Shown here: positions 28,139-36,092 of the stretch, one piece after another
How positions within the stretch are numbered: position 1 is the stretch's first letter
Layout of the letters: the number at the start of each line of letters is the position of its first letter
The notes under the pieces: model-generated
What the model was told of the DNA's origin: nothing
What the model saw: only the letters and a program-made list of their open reading frames with translations
Database searches by the model: none
Translations under genes and position numbers: made by a program
Assembly (NCBI GenBank): GCA_023443455.1
Contig: JAEZUE010000087.1
Coordinates: 44,728-108,727, forward strand
Source of the DNA: Verrucomicrobiota bacterium
GTDB taxonomy: Bacteria; Verrucomicrobiota; Verrucomicrobiia; Opitutales; Opitutaceae
DNA length: 64,000 nt
Direction of reading: 5' to 3'

Positions 28139-29833
28139 ATGCCGTCCTCCCCCACCACTCTACCCGCAACACCAACACGCCCTGAGGGCTCCGAGTTCGG
28201 CTGGCGCCCGACACTGACTGTCGTCGTCCTGACCCTGGCCACGCTGGCCCCTTACCTTGGCAAAGCCGTCCACGTCGACGACTACCTGTTCATCCGCTCC
28301 GCGCGCCAAATCATCGAGCACCCCCTCGACCCCTTCGGCACCACCGCCAACTGGTACGGGTTTCCGATGCCGCTCTCGCAGGTGACCCAGAATCCGCCCG
28401 GCGCGTGCTACCTGCTGGCCGCGGCGATCGCGATCGGCGGCGAAAACGAAATCTGGTTGCACACGGTGTTCCTGATCCCGGCGGTGCTGGCCGCTCTCGG
28501 CATCCTCGCCCTCTCCCGTCGTCTCTGCGATGCCCCGGTCCTCGCGACCGCCATCGCGGTCATCACCCCCGTCTTCTGGCTCTCCGCCACCACGCTGATG
28601 TGCGACGTGTCGATGCTGGCGTGCTGGATCTGGTCGACCGTGTGGTGGATCCGCGGGATGGACACGGGAAGCCATCGGGCGTTCGCCGGTTCGGCTCTCC
28701 TGATCGCCGCCGCCGCGCTCACCAAATACTTCGGGGCCTCGTTGTTGCCGCTGCTGCTCGCCTATTCCCTCGTCCGCCACAAACGCCCAGGCTGGTTCCT
28801 GCTCTGGCTGGCGCTGCCCGTCGCGCTCCTCTGGGGCTACGAGCATCTGATGGCCGCGAAATACGGGCGGGGCCTGCTCGCCGCCGCCGGCGAGTATGCG
28901 AACACCAGAGACAAACCCGGTGCAACTTGGCAGCGCCTGCTCACCACCGCCGCCTTTGTCGGGGGCTGTGTCCTGCCCGTGCTGTTCCCGACGCCCGGTC
29001 GATCGTCCCTTCGTCGACTGGCGCTCGCGGCAGGATTGGCGGCGGGCCTGGCTGCGCTGCTGGCCTTCACCGACAGGCTCGGAGTCCTGCCGCTGCACAC
29101 CGCCGGGGGCCGCAACTGGGCCGTGATCGCCCAGGTCGCAATCCTGGCCGTCGGCGGCGTCGCCATTCTGTCCATGGTTGCGGAGGATCTTTGGCACGAA
29201 CGTTCGGCCGAATCGTTGCTTCTCGCACTCTGGGTGGCCGGTACGGTCGTATTCACCGGAGTCCTCAACTGGACCATCAACGGGCGCTCGCTGCTTCCGC
29301 TCGCTCCGGCCGTCGCCCTGCTTTGGGCGCGGCGGATCGGCCAAGGCCGACCGCCCCACGCCCTCGCCCGCTGGAAATCCTTTTGGCCGCTGCTGCCTGC
29401 AGCCGCCTTGGCCGCACTCGTGGTCGCAGCCGACGCTTCCCTCGCCAACCAGTCCCGTGTCGCCGCCGCAGCGGTCCACGAAAAACTCGGCTCCCGGGCT
29501 CCGATCTGGTTTCAGGGGCATTGGGGTTTCCAGTACTACATGGAGCGCGCGGGCGCCCGCCCGCTCGACAAGAAGCGGCCGGCATTCAAACCCGGCGACT
29601 ATCTGATCACCCCCGAGATCAACACCAACCTGACGACACCACCCGAGCACATCATCGAGACCTTCGGCAGCGTGGAGGTCGCGGCGCCCACTTGGATCGC
29701 GACGATGAACATCGAGGAAGGTGTCGGATTCTATTCGGACTCGTGGGGCCCGCTGCCCTTCGGATTCATCGGCCCGCACGGCCAAAGGTTCGACGTCGCC
29801 CGGGTGCGGATCCCCCAGTGGCAATTCCGCTGA
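28139..29833 (+). CDS. Glycosyltransferase family 39-like integral membrane protein
   Basis: A 564-residue protein with about ten to twelve hydrophobic segments. The first loop carries HVDDYLFIRSARQIIEHP, where the acidic pair DD matches the catalytic loop of GT-C glycosyltransferases (PMT/ArnT-like, GT39). It then has QVTQNPPGACYLLAAAIAIGG and a C-terminal soluble segment with APIWFQGHWGFQYYMERAG. Such enzymes transfer a sugar from a lipid-linked donor to protein or lipid in the periplasm. The acceptor is unknown and no polysaccharide operon is adjacent. The start could also be an ATG at 28106, which adds eleven residues. Confidence 0.75.
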   Translation: MPSSPTTLPATPTRPEGSEFGWRPTLTVVVLTLATLAPYLGKAVHVDDYLFIRSARQIIEHPLDPFGTTANWYGFPMPLSQVTQNPPGACYLLAAAIAIGGENEIWLHTVFLIPAVLAALGILALSRRLCDAPVLATAIAVITPVFWLSATTLMCDVSMLACWIWSTVWWIRGMDTGSHRAFAGSALLIAAAALTKYFGASLLPLLLAYSLVRHKRPGWFLLWLALPVALLWGYEHLMAAKYGRGLLAAAGEYANTRDKPGATWQRLLTTAAFVGGCVLPVLFPTPGRSSLRRLALAAGLAAGLAALLAFTDRLGVLPLHTAGGRNWAVIAQVAILAVGGVAILSMVAEDLWHERSAESLLLALWVAGTVVFTGVLNWTINGRSLLPLAPAVALLWARRIGQGRPPHALARWKSFWPLLPAAALAALVVAADASLANQSRVAAAAVHEKLGSRAPIWFQGHWGFQYYMERAGARPLDKKRPAFKPGDYLITPEINTNLTTPPEHIIETFGSVEVAAPTWIATMNIEEGVGFYSDSWGPLPFGFIGPHGQRFDVARVRIPQWQFR

Positions 29834-29907
29834 AGCGGCCGCCGCCCGCGTACGCCCGCGCCTGGCAGGGCGCGGTGGGCCACCGTGGGAGACCCGGGCA
29901 ACCGACG

Positions 29908-30062
29908 TCGTCGCGCCTCAGCCGTGATGATGCAATTGCCGCAAACCCACGAGAGGCAAGGACCACACCAAAGGTGAGACTGTAGGCCAGCGTGCTTGCA
30001 CGCGCTCATCAGGCGCGTGCAAGCACGCTGACCCACGCGGCGATTGAATCGTCGCGCCTCAG
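29908..30062. repeat. Hairpin element flanked by 14-bp direct repeats
   Basis: TCGTCGCGCCTCAG occurs at 29908-29921 and 30049-30062; the second copy includes the exonuclease stop codon. Between them an 18-bp perfect inverted repeat, with left arm CAGCGTGCTTGCACGCGC at 29988-30005 and right arm at 30013-30030, has a seven-base loop. The remaining 60 bases between the repeats have no recognised content. A small mobile or REP-like insertion is one reading; a terminator for the two convergent genes is another. A second small hairpin (CCGCGCC/GGCGCGG) lies at 29856-29875. Confidence 0.6.
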
Positions 30063-30724
30063 AACAGCTCCCCTTGCCGGAACGACTCCCGCCGCGCCGG
30101 ATCACGCGTACTGTGCTCGAGCAGCCAGGAGACGGTGGCAGCCCCATACTCGGCCCGAGCCAGAGCCGCACGCAGCAGCAGCGCCGAGGCGAGCGCGTCG
30201 TAGAGCGCCGCATGATACCGCCTTCGCTCCGGCGGACAGTACCGATCCGCTGCGGTCTCCAGTTCTGCACCGAGGCCGAACTGCCCGACCAGTTCTTCGA
30301 GTTTCGCCGAACCGATCCCGTGAAACAGCTGCGGCAGCAGGCGCCCGGTATCGATCCAGGGTCCCCACTCGTTGGTCATGTCGCCCGGGCGCGAGAAATC
30401 GCGCGACTGCCGCGCGTACGGCCAGACCGACTTGATCAGTCCATTCTCGGTGCCTGCGAAGTGCGCCGCCATCGGGCCGCGTTGGCGCCAACCGGCAAAC
30501 AACTCCCAATCCTCCGCCAATGGCGCCGCCTTCGCGGTGCTCGCGGCATCGAGCCCGTGCACCGCGGTGTCTTCCGGCCGGATCGCGCCATGCGGGCGAC
30601 AAAGCCGCGTCGCGGTCTCGATGATCTCGCCCTCGTGCAGGACGGCCACGCCGTACTCGATCACCCCCGCAGCATGGCTGCCCTCGAAGTCGAGGAAGTG
30701 GATCGGGACATCGCGCCAGTGCAT
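30059..30724 (-). CDS. 3'-5' exonuclease, DnaQ/DEDD-like
   Basis: A 221-residue protein of the DnaQ-like exonuclease fold. Motif I is HFLDFEG with D12 and E14, the middle segment AAHFAGTENGLIKSVWPY corresponds to motif II, and YHAALYDALASALLL near residues 185-200 corresponds to motif III with its aspartate. This is the DEDD arrangement used for proofreading or nucleic-acid trimming. It lacks any polymerase domain, so it could be a stand-alone exonuclease acting in repair or RNA processing. I chose the ATG at 30724; the frame runs further upstream without similarity. The stop codon lies inside a 14-bp repeat. Confidence 0.78.
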   Translation of the reverse strand: MHWRDVPIHFLDFEGSHAAGVIEYGVAVLHEGEIIETATRLCRPHGAIRPEDTAVHGLDAASTAKAAPLAEDWELFAGWRQRGPMAAHFAGTENGLIKSVWPYARQSRDFSRPGDMTNEWGPWIDTGRLLPQLFHGIGSAKLEELVGQFGLGAELETAADRYCPPERRRYHAALYDALASALLLRAALARAEYGAATVSWLLEHSTRDPARRESFRQGELF

Positions 30725-30807
30725 GCGGCGATCCAAGCGGACCAATCGCGCGCCGCACTCCAAAAACGGCGTGCCGTCCGGCAAACGTTGGCCCAACCTC
30801 CCCCACC

Positions 30808-31572
30808 GTGGACCTCGCACCCTATCGCGCCTTCCTGACCGAACTCGCCACCGCCAGCGGCGACTTCATCCGCCCGCTCTTCGGCAGCCACGCTGTCGAC
30901 ATCGAGATCAAGGCCGACCAGACCCCGGTGACCGCCGCCGACCGCGGCGCCGAGGAGTTGATGCGCGCAATGATCGCGCAACGCTTTCCCTCGCATGGAG
31001 TCCTGGGCGAGGAGTACGGTGCGGACCGCGCCGACGCGGAATTCGTCTGGGTGCTCGACCCGATCGACGGCACGAAAAGCTTCGCCACCGCCTGCCCGCT
31101 CTTCGGCACGCTGATCGCACTGCTCCACAACGGCCAACCGGTTCTGGGCTGCATCCATCAGCCGATTCTCCGCCAGCTCATGGTCGGCGACAGCGCCACG
31201 ACCACCCTCAACGGCCAGCGCGTACAGTTGCGCGAACCGACCGATCTCGCCGCGGCGACCCTGCTCGTGACCGACACGCTCGCGGTACCACAATACCAGA
31301 GCACCGATGGCTGGAATGCCCTCACCGAGCGCGTCCGCATGGTCCGCACCTGGGGCGACTGCTACGGCTACCTGCTGCTCTCCGCCGGTTGGGCGGACAT
31401 CATGGGCGACCCGATCATGAACCCGTGGGACATCGCCGCCCTCATCCCGATCGTGCGCGGCGCCGGCGGTGTGATCACCGACTGGCAGGGCGGAGAGCCG
31501 ATGGGCGCAAAGTCCATCCTCGCCGCGCATCCAAAACTCCACGCCGAAGTCGTGCGGGTGCTGAATCCGTAG
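30808..31572 (+). CDS. Inositol monophosphatase family protein, histidinol-phosphatase-like
   Basis: A 254-residue Mg2+-dependent phosphatase. Metal-binding motifs are GEEYG (67-71), DPIDGTKSF (84-92) and WDIAALIPIVRGAGG near residues 210-225. The signature matches the IMPase superfamily. Proteins with GEEYG and WDIAA are often annotated as histidinol-phosphatase (HisN), which would fit with hisA elsewhere in the window, but inositol monophosphatase activity cannot be excluded. The start is a GTG at 30808, placed before the first helix (DLAPYRAFLTELATASGDFI). It is divergent from the exonuclease gene. Confidence 0.87.
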   Translation: MDLAPYRAFLTELATASGDFIRPLFGSHAVDIEIKADQTPVTAADRGAEELMRAMIAQRFPSHGVLGEEYGADRADAEFVWVLDPIDGTKSFATACPLFGTLIALLHNGQPVLGCIHQPILRQLMVGDSATTTLNGQRVQLREPTDLAAATLLVTDTLAVPQYQSTDGWNALTERVRMVRTWGDCYGYLLLSAGWADIMGDPIMNPWDIAALIPIVRGAGGVITDWQGGEPMGAKSILAAHPKLHAEVVRVLNP

Positions 31573-31586
31573 TCCTCGCAGGAACC

Positions 31587-32483
31587 ATGAAAGCAATCCC
31601 GGCCTCGCTCTTCAGGTTCCGTCCTTTCAACGCCTTCACTCTCGACGAACTGTGCAACGAGGACATCCATTACGCTGATCCCTCAAGCTTCAACGACCCG
31701 TTCGACAGCCGCCCGAATCTCTCTCTCGACTCTGATTTTCCGACGCTCGTGGCGCTTCATGCCCAAGCTGCAGCGCGGCTGAAGGGTAAGCTTCATGCAA
31801 GTAACTGGAAACACCTGGCAACTGAACATGGCCCAGAAGGCAGCAAGGAGTGGCGGGATGCCGCAGTGAGAATCATATGGGGTGACCTCGCCCGCGCGCT
31901 CCAGCTCTTCTTCTCAGAGCATCGAGTCGTCTGCCTTGCCTCAAAATGGAATAGTCCGCTCATGTGGAGCCACTATGCGGGCGAGCATCGTGGCATCTGC
32001 ATCGAATATGACACGAACCAGCACGATTGCCGGTCGCTCAAGCCGGTCCGCTACGATCGGACTCGAAGCATAAATACAAGCGATCTAGCTGAATGGCTCG
32101 TCGCCGGTCGCCGAGAAGCCGAGGATCAGATCCGAGAGACCTACTTCTTCAGCAAGGCGCACGAGTGGGCCTACGAGAAGGAATGGAGAGACCTCGTATC
32201 CCCACGCGTTATGGCAGGTTCACCCTTCAGGATGAAGGCGATCTATTTCGGAATCCGTTGCAGTGAGGCAATTAGGACAACGATCGTCCGCCTATTCGGT
32301 AATCGGGGAGAAGGCTTACGCTTCTATGCCGTAAAAGAACATGAGACCGCGTTCCGCCTACGACGAATCCGCATCGATGCGGATTCGATCGACGAATACC
32401 AGCCTCAGCCTTCTGCCCGACTGATGGTGCGGGACGATTTCGGCAACGTTGAGATCTCGGCGTCGGACGATCAGTCGGACTAA
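31587..32483 (+). CDS. DUF2971 domain-containing protein, atypical composition
   Basis: A 298-residue protein with the DUF2971 pattern: SLFRFRPFNAFTLDELCNED at the start, YADPSSFNDPFDSRP at about 29-43, VVCLASKWNSPLMWSHYAG near 112-130, and then GICIEYD. No catalytic function is established to my knowledge. Members are scattered and often found in accessory regions. The gene is visibly less GC-rich than its neighbours and uses codons rare here, including ATA, CTA and TTA, which suggests recent acquisition. AGGAACC directly before the ATG is a weak ribosome-binding-like site. It lies 14 bases after the phosphatase stop codon, but its composition argues against an old operon. Confidence 0.82.
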   Translation: MKAIPASLFRFRPFNAFTLDELCNEDIHYADPSSFNDPFDSRPNLSLDSDFPTLVALHAQAAARLKGKLHASNWKHLATEHGPEGSKEWRDAAVRIIWGDLARALQLFFSEHRVVCLASKWNSPLMWSHYAGEHRGICIEYDTNQHDCRSLKPVRYDRTRSINTSDLAEWLVAGRREAEDQIRETYFFSKAHEWAYEKEWRDLVSPRVMAGSPFRMKAIYFGIRCSEAIRTTIVRLFGNRGEGLRFYAVKEHETAFRLRRIRIDADSIDEYQPQPSARLMVRDDFGNVEISASDDQSD

Positions 32484-32490
32484 CCGCAGG

Positions 32491-32868
32491 TCAGCGCCGC
32501 GCCTTCTTGGTCGCCTTCTTCGGTGGCTGCCACTCGGCCGTGATCACCGAGGAGAACCCGCCGCGGGCCTTCCAGTCGGCGACGATGGTCAGGCTGCGGG
32601 GCTTGAGGCAGGCGCCGAGGTCGTCGCAGATCTTGTTGGTCGCCGCCTCGAAGAAGATGCCCTCATTGCGGAACGAGTGGAAGTAGAGCTTCAGCGACTT
32701 CAACTCCACGCACACCTTGTCCGGCACGTACCGCACGGTGATGTTGGCGAAGTCCGGGTGTCCGGTAATCGGGCACACCGAGGTGAACTCGTGGTGCGTG
32801 TGCTCGATGAGGAAATCGCGCTTCGGCGCGGGATTCGGGAAGACTTCGAGGATCTTGGTGTCGGGCAT
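32491..32868 (-). CDS. queF: NADPH-dependent 7-cyano-7-deazaguanine reductase
   Basis: A 125-residue single-domain (unimodular) QueF, reducing preQ0 to preQ1 in queuosine synthesis. The catalytic cysteine is C32 and the partner aspartate D39, in SVCPITGHPDF. The QueF signature CVELKSLKLYFHSFRNEGIF follows. The short length matches the YkvM-type subfamily. The ATG at 32868 gives MPDTKILEVFPNP; an open upstream frame crosses a tandem repeat and is not coding. It is downstream of rny on the same strand, separated by 145 bp of repeat-containing sequence. Confidence 0.94.
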   Translation of the reverse strand: MPDTKILEVFPNPAPKRDFLIEHTHHEFTSVCPITGHPDFANITVRYVPDKVCVELKSLKLYFHSFRNEGIFFEAATNKICDDLGACLKPRSLTIVADWKARGGFSSVITAEWQPPKKATKKARR

Positions 32869-32874
32869 GGGAGA

Positions 32875-33004
32875 GGAAGTTGGAAGTTGGAAGTTGGAAG
32901 TTCGGCAATCCGAAACACGTGGAAAGGCTGCCGATCCGGCTGCAATCGAAGCCCCAGGAACCCGGCCGCCACGCACCAACTTCAAAATTCGAACTTCCAA
33001 CTTC
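32875..33004. repeat. Tandem GGAAGTT heptamers with an inverted copy
   Basis: GGAAGTT occurs four times in tandem at 32875-32902. GAAGTTGGAAGTTCG at 32890-32904 has its exact reverse complement CGAACTTCCAACTTC at 32990-33004, giving a 15-bp inverted repeat with an 85-base loop. It fills the gap between rny and queF. On the minus-strand transcript it could form an intercistronic hairpin. Confidence 0.65.
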
Positions 33005-33013
33005 TCCGGTCCG

Positions 33014-34705
33014 CTACGTCGCCGTCTCGGTGAAGCGCTGCTCGCGGATGACGGTGACCTTGATCGTGCTGGGGTACTGGAGTTCGTCCTCGATGCGCTG
33101 GCGGATCTTGGTGGCGATCTCGCGGGCCTCGCTGTCGCCGACCGCGTTGGGCGCCACGACCACGCGCACCTCGCGACCGGCCTGGATCGCGTAGGCCTGC
33201 TGCACGCCCGGCAGGTCGAGGGCGATGCGTTCGAGCCGTTGCAGGCGCTCGATGTAGGCGGCCATCGACTCGGCGCGCGCTCCGGGGCGCACGGCGGAAA
33301 GCGTGTCGGCGAGGATGACGATCCCGGCGTACAGCGACTCGGGTTTCACCTCCTCATGGTGGGCCGCGATGGCGTTGACGATCAGCGGCGCCTCACCGAA
33401 ACGCCGGGCGAATTCGGCACCGATGTGCGCGTGGCTGCCCTCGAGCTCGGCCTCGATGGCCTTGCCCAGGTCGTGGAGCAGGCCGGCGCGCTTGGCCAAC
33501 TGCGGATCCAGCCCAAGCTCGGAGGCGATGAGCGAGGCGAACTGCGCGACCTCGACCGAGTGGTCGAGCACGTTCTGGGAGAAGGAATGGCGGAACTGCA
33601 GCCGGCCGAGCACCTGCAGGATCTCGGGGTGGATACCGCTGAGCTTGAGCTTCTGCACGGCCTCCTCGGCCGCCGAGAGCACGTGCACGTTGATCTCCTT
33701 CTGCGCGCGATGCACCTGGTCCTCGATGCTCGCAGGATGGATACGACCGTCGGCGATCAAGGCCTGCAGCGCGATCTTCGCCACCTCGCGCCGCACCGGG
33801 TCGAACGACGAGATGAGCACCATGTTCGGCGACTCGTCGATGAGCAGGGTGACGCCCGTGTTGGCCTCGAAGGATTTGATGTTGCGGCCCTCGCGCCCGA
33901 TGATGCGGCCCTTCATCTCGTCGTTGGGCAGCTGCACGATCGTCGCGGTGACATCGTGGTTGGGCTGGCTGGCCATGCGCTGCATGATCGCGATCAGCAC
34001 GCGTTTGGACTCCGCCTTCAGGTCGGCCTCGGAGCGGTCCATCAGCTCCTTGCGAAACTGCCGGAGATCGTCCTGGCACTCGATCATCACCTCCTCGCGC
34101 AGGGCTTTGCGGATACCGTCGGCATCGAGCTTGGAGACCTCCTCGAGCTTCTGCCGCAGACTGCGCGACTGGGCGCGCACGGCGTCGCGGCCGAGCTTGA
34201 TCGCCGCGGCCTCGCGGCCGAGCCGTTCCTGGCGGGCCTCGAGCTGGAAATCGAGCAGCGCGAGCGACTCCTCATGGTTGCGGATCTCGCGCAGCTTCAC
34301 GTCGACCTCGATCTCGCGGCGGTCCTGCTCGCGCTGGAACTCGGCCCGGCGGGCGGCGAGTTCCTCCTCGCTCCTGGCCTTCACCTCGGCGGCGGCCAAC
34401 TGCGCCTCGCGCTTGCCCAGTTCGACCAGGTTCGCCGCGCGCTCATGGGCGACTTTCAGCGTCTGTTTGCGCAGATACCAAGCCAAAGCGAAGCCCGCAC
34501 CGGCGCCGGTGAGCGCCGCGAGAGCGAAGGTCCATGCAGTTGATTCGCCGAGAAGGCTCAAGAGATTGCCGCCGGTTTGAAAGTCGAGGGACGCGGACCC
34601 TAGGGCGGCTCGAACAAAGCGCAATCTTTCTCCCCGCCGGAACTGCGCGGGGTTCTCGTGGGGAGCCGGCGACCGTGACTCCGGCAAACGAAGATGCATT
34701 TTCAT
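33014..34705 (-). CDS. rny: Ribonuclease Y
   Basis: A membrane-anchored endoribonuclease that initiates mRNA decay. From the ATG at 34705 it is 563 residues. A transmembrane segment (AWTFALAALTGAGAGFALAWYL) is followed by a long charged coiled coil, a KH domain (GRIIGREGRNIKSFEANTGVTLL) and an HD domain with HDLGKAIEAELEGSHAHIGA and the C-terminal family block. The true start is uncertain: an ATG lies at 34699 and a TTG at 34561. The TTG would give 515 residues, closest to the family's usual length of about 520, with the membrane anchor at the very N-terminus. It is divergent from rodA and upstream of queF. Confidence 0.94.
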   Translation of the reverse strand: MKMHLRLPESRSPAPHENPAQFRRGERLRFVRAALGSASLDFQTGGNLLSLLGESTAWTFALAALTGAGAGFALAWYLRKQTLKVAHERAANLVELGKREAQLAAAEVKARSEEELAARRAEFQREQDRREIEVDVKLREIRNHEESLALLDFQLEARQERLGREAAAIKLGRDAVRAQSRSLRQKLEEVSKLDADGIRKALREEVMIECQDDLRQFRKELMDRSEADLKAESKRVLIAIMQRMASQPNHDVTATIVQLPNDEMKGRIIGREGRNIKSFEANTGVTLLIDESPNMVLISSFDPVRREVAKIALQALIADGRIHPASIEDQVHRAQKEINVHVLSAAEEAVQKLKLSGIHPEILQVLGRLQFRHSFSQNVLDHSVEVAQFASLIASELGLDPQLAKRAGLLHDLGKAIEAELEGSHAHIGAEFARRFGEAPLIVNAIAAHHEEVKPESLYAGIVILADTLSAVRPGARAESMAAYIERLQRLERIALDLPGVQQAYAIQAGREVRVVVAPNAVGDSEAREIATKIRQRIEDELQYPSTIKVTVIREQRFTETAT

Positions 34706-34727
34706 CCGCCAGATACGCACGGGAACA

Positions 34728-35996
34728 TTGCAGATTCTCCGGGCATCGCTTCGGATCGGCCCGCCGTTGAAAGAAGCGCTGCGCCCACACCTGTTGTCGT
34801 TCGTGAAGTTTGCCACCCGCCAGACGTGGGACTGGTGGGGTCCGTTGTGCATGCTCGCTTTGGGGACGATCGGGCTGTGTTTCATCTACAGCGCGCAGCT
34901 CTCCTCGGGCCTGGGCCAATGGAAAATCCAGCTCGGCTGGATGTGCGTGGGCGCGTTGCTCTACACCGCCGTTTCGTTGGTCGACTACGAGTTCTGGCTC
35001 AAATACGCGCACTGGGTCTACCTCGCGGCCATGGTGCTGCTGCTCGCGGTGCTGATCCCGGGAATCGGCAGTGCGCGCTACGGCGCCCGCCGCTGGATCG
35101 ACTTCGGGCCGGTGTCGTTCCAACCCTCCGAGATCGCCAAGCTTTCGACTCTGCTCGTGTGCGCCAGCATCCTCGCCCGCAACAAGATAGGCTCGGTCAA
35201 GCCCTCCTGGCAGGTGCTCGGGAAATTGGCCCTTGCTGTGGCCCTGCCCATGATCTTGATTCTCGCCCAGCCGAACCTCGGTACGGCACTCGTGATTCCC
35301 CCCATGGTCGTGTCCCTGCTCTACGTGGCGAAACTGCCGCGCCGCTTCTTCATCGCCGCCATCGTGCTCTTCGCACTGCTGGGCTCGGCGGTGACTGCGG
35401 ACATGTGGCGTTACTACCACTTCATCAAGGACAACAACCTGGACTTCAAGAGGGACACAGGGAGTTACGAGCCCCATTCTTGGTTACCTTATCTCCACGA
35501 TTACCAGCGCAATCGCATCCTGGCCACGGTCGACCCCGAAAGCATCGACGCGAGAGGCATCGGTTGGAACCTCATCCAATCGCGCATCTCCGTCGGCTCC
35601 GGTGGTCTCTCCGGGAAAGGGTGGACGGAGGGCACCCAAGCCCAACTCGGCTACCTTCCCTCGACGGTAGCCCACAACGACTTCATCTTCTCCGTGCTGG
35701 CGGAGGAAAAAGGCTTTCTGGGAAGCCTGACGGTGATCGCTCTCTTCGGCGTCCTGCTCATGAACGGCGTGCGGATCGCGGGCCAAGCCCGCGATCGCTT
35801 CGGCACCTACCTCGCCATCGGGGTCTCGGTGATCTTGGCCATGCACGTTTTCGTCAACATCGGCATGACGATCGGATTGATGCCCATCACCGGCCTGCCG
35901 CTTCCCTTCCTTAGCTACGGTGGTTCCTTTGTGCTCAGCTGTTGTCTGCTGCAAGGCCTGGTCCAGAGCGTCTACCGGTTCCGGAGGAATTTTTAA
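34728..35996 (+). CDS. rodA: Rod shape-determining protein RodA (SEDS glycosyltransferase)
   Basis: An integral membrane peptidoglycan polymerase of the SEDS family with about ten transmembrane segments. It contains ARYGARRWIDFGPVSFQPSE, the long extracytoplasmic loop with HDYQRNRILATVDPE, VAHNDFIFSVLAEEKGF and the closing signature GLMPITGLPLPFLSYGG. The QPSE and NDFIFS motifs favour RodA over FtsW, and the length fits. Possible starts are TTG at 34728 (422 residues), TTG at 34767 or GTG at 34803; there is no ATG before the first transmembrane helix. The partner would be a class B PBP; no mreBCD genes are in view. An RNase E/G gene follows on the same strand. Confidence 0.93.
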   Translation: MQILRASLRIGPPLKEALRPHLLSFVKFATRQTWDWWGPLCMLALGTIGLCFIYSAQLSSGLGQWKIQLGWMCVGALLYTAVSLVDYEFWLKYAHWVYLAAMVLLLAVLIPGIGSARYGARRWIDFGPVSFQPSEIAKLSTLLVCASILARNKIGSVKPSWQVLGKLALAVALPMILILAQPNLGTALVIPPMVVSLLYVAKLPRRFFIAAIVLFALLGSAVTADMWRYYHFIKDNNLDFKRDTGSYEPHSWLPYLHDYQRNRILATVDPESIDARGIGWNLIQSRISVGSGGLSGKGWTEGTQAQLGYLPSTVAHNDFIFSVLAEEKGFLGSLTVIALFGVLLMNGVRIAGQARDRFGTYLAIGVSVILAMHVFVNIGMTIGLMPITGLPLPFLSYGGSFVLSCCLLQGLVQSVYRFRRNF

Positions 35997-36092
35997 CGCC
36001 CCCCACTCCCCGGACCCGCGCGCCCGAACCGGCCAGTCGCACAGCGCCTGCCGCCCCCGGGAATCCCGTCCAATGACAGGACACCGCACCCA

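Noticed and set aside
29856..30030. Possible CRISPR-like repeat pair in the gap after the GT39-like gene
   Set aside because: Only inverted repeats and one 14-bp direct pair are present; there is no repeat-spacer periodicity.
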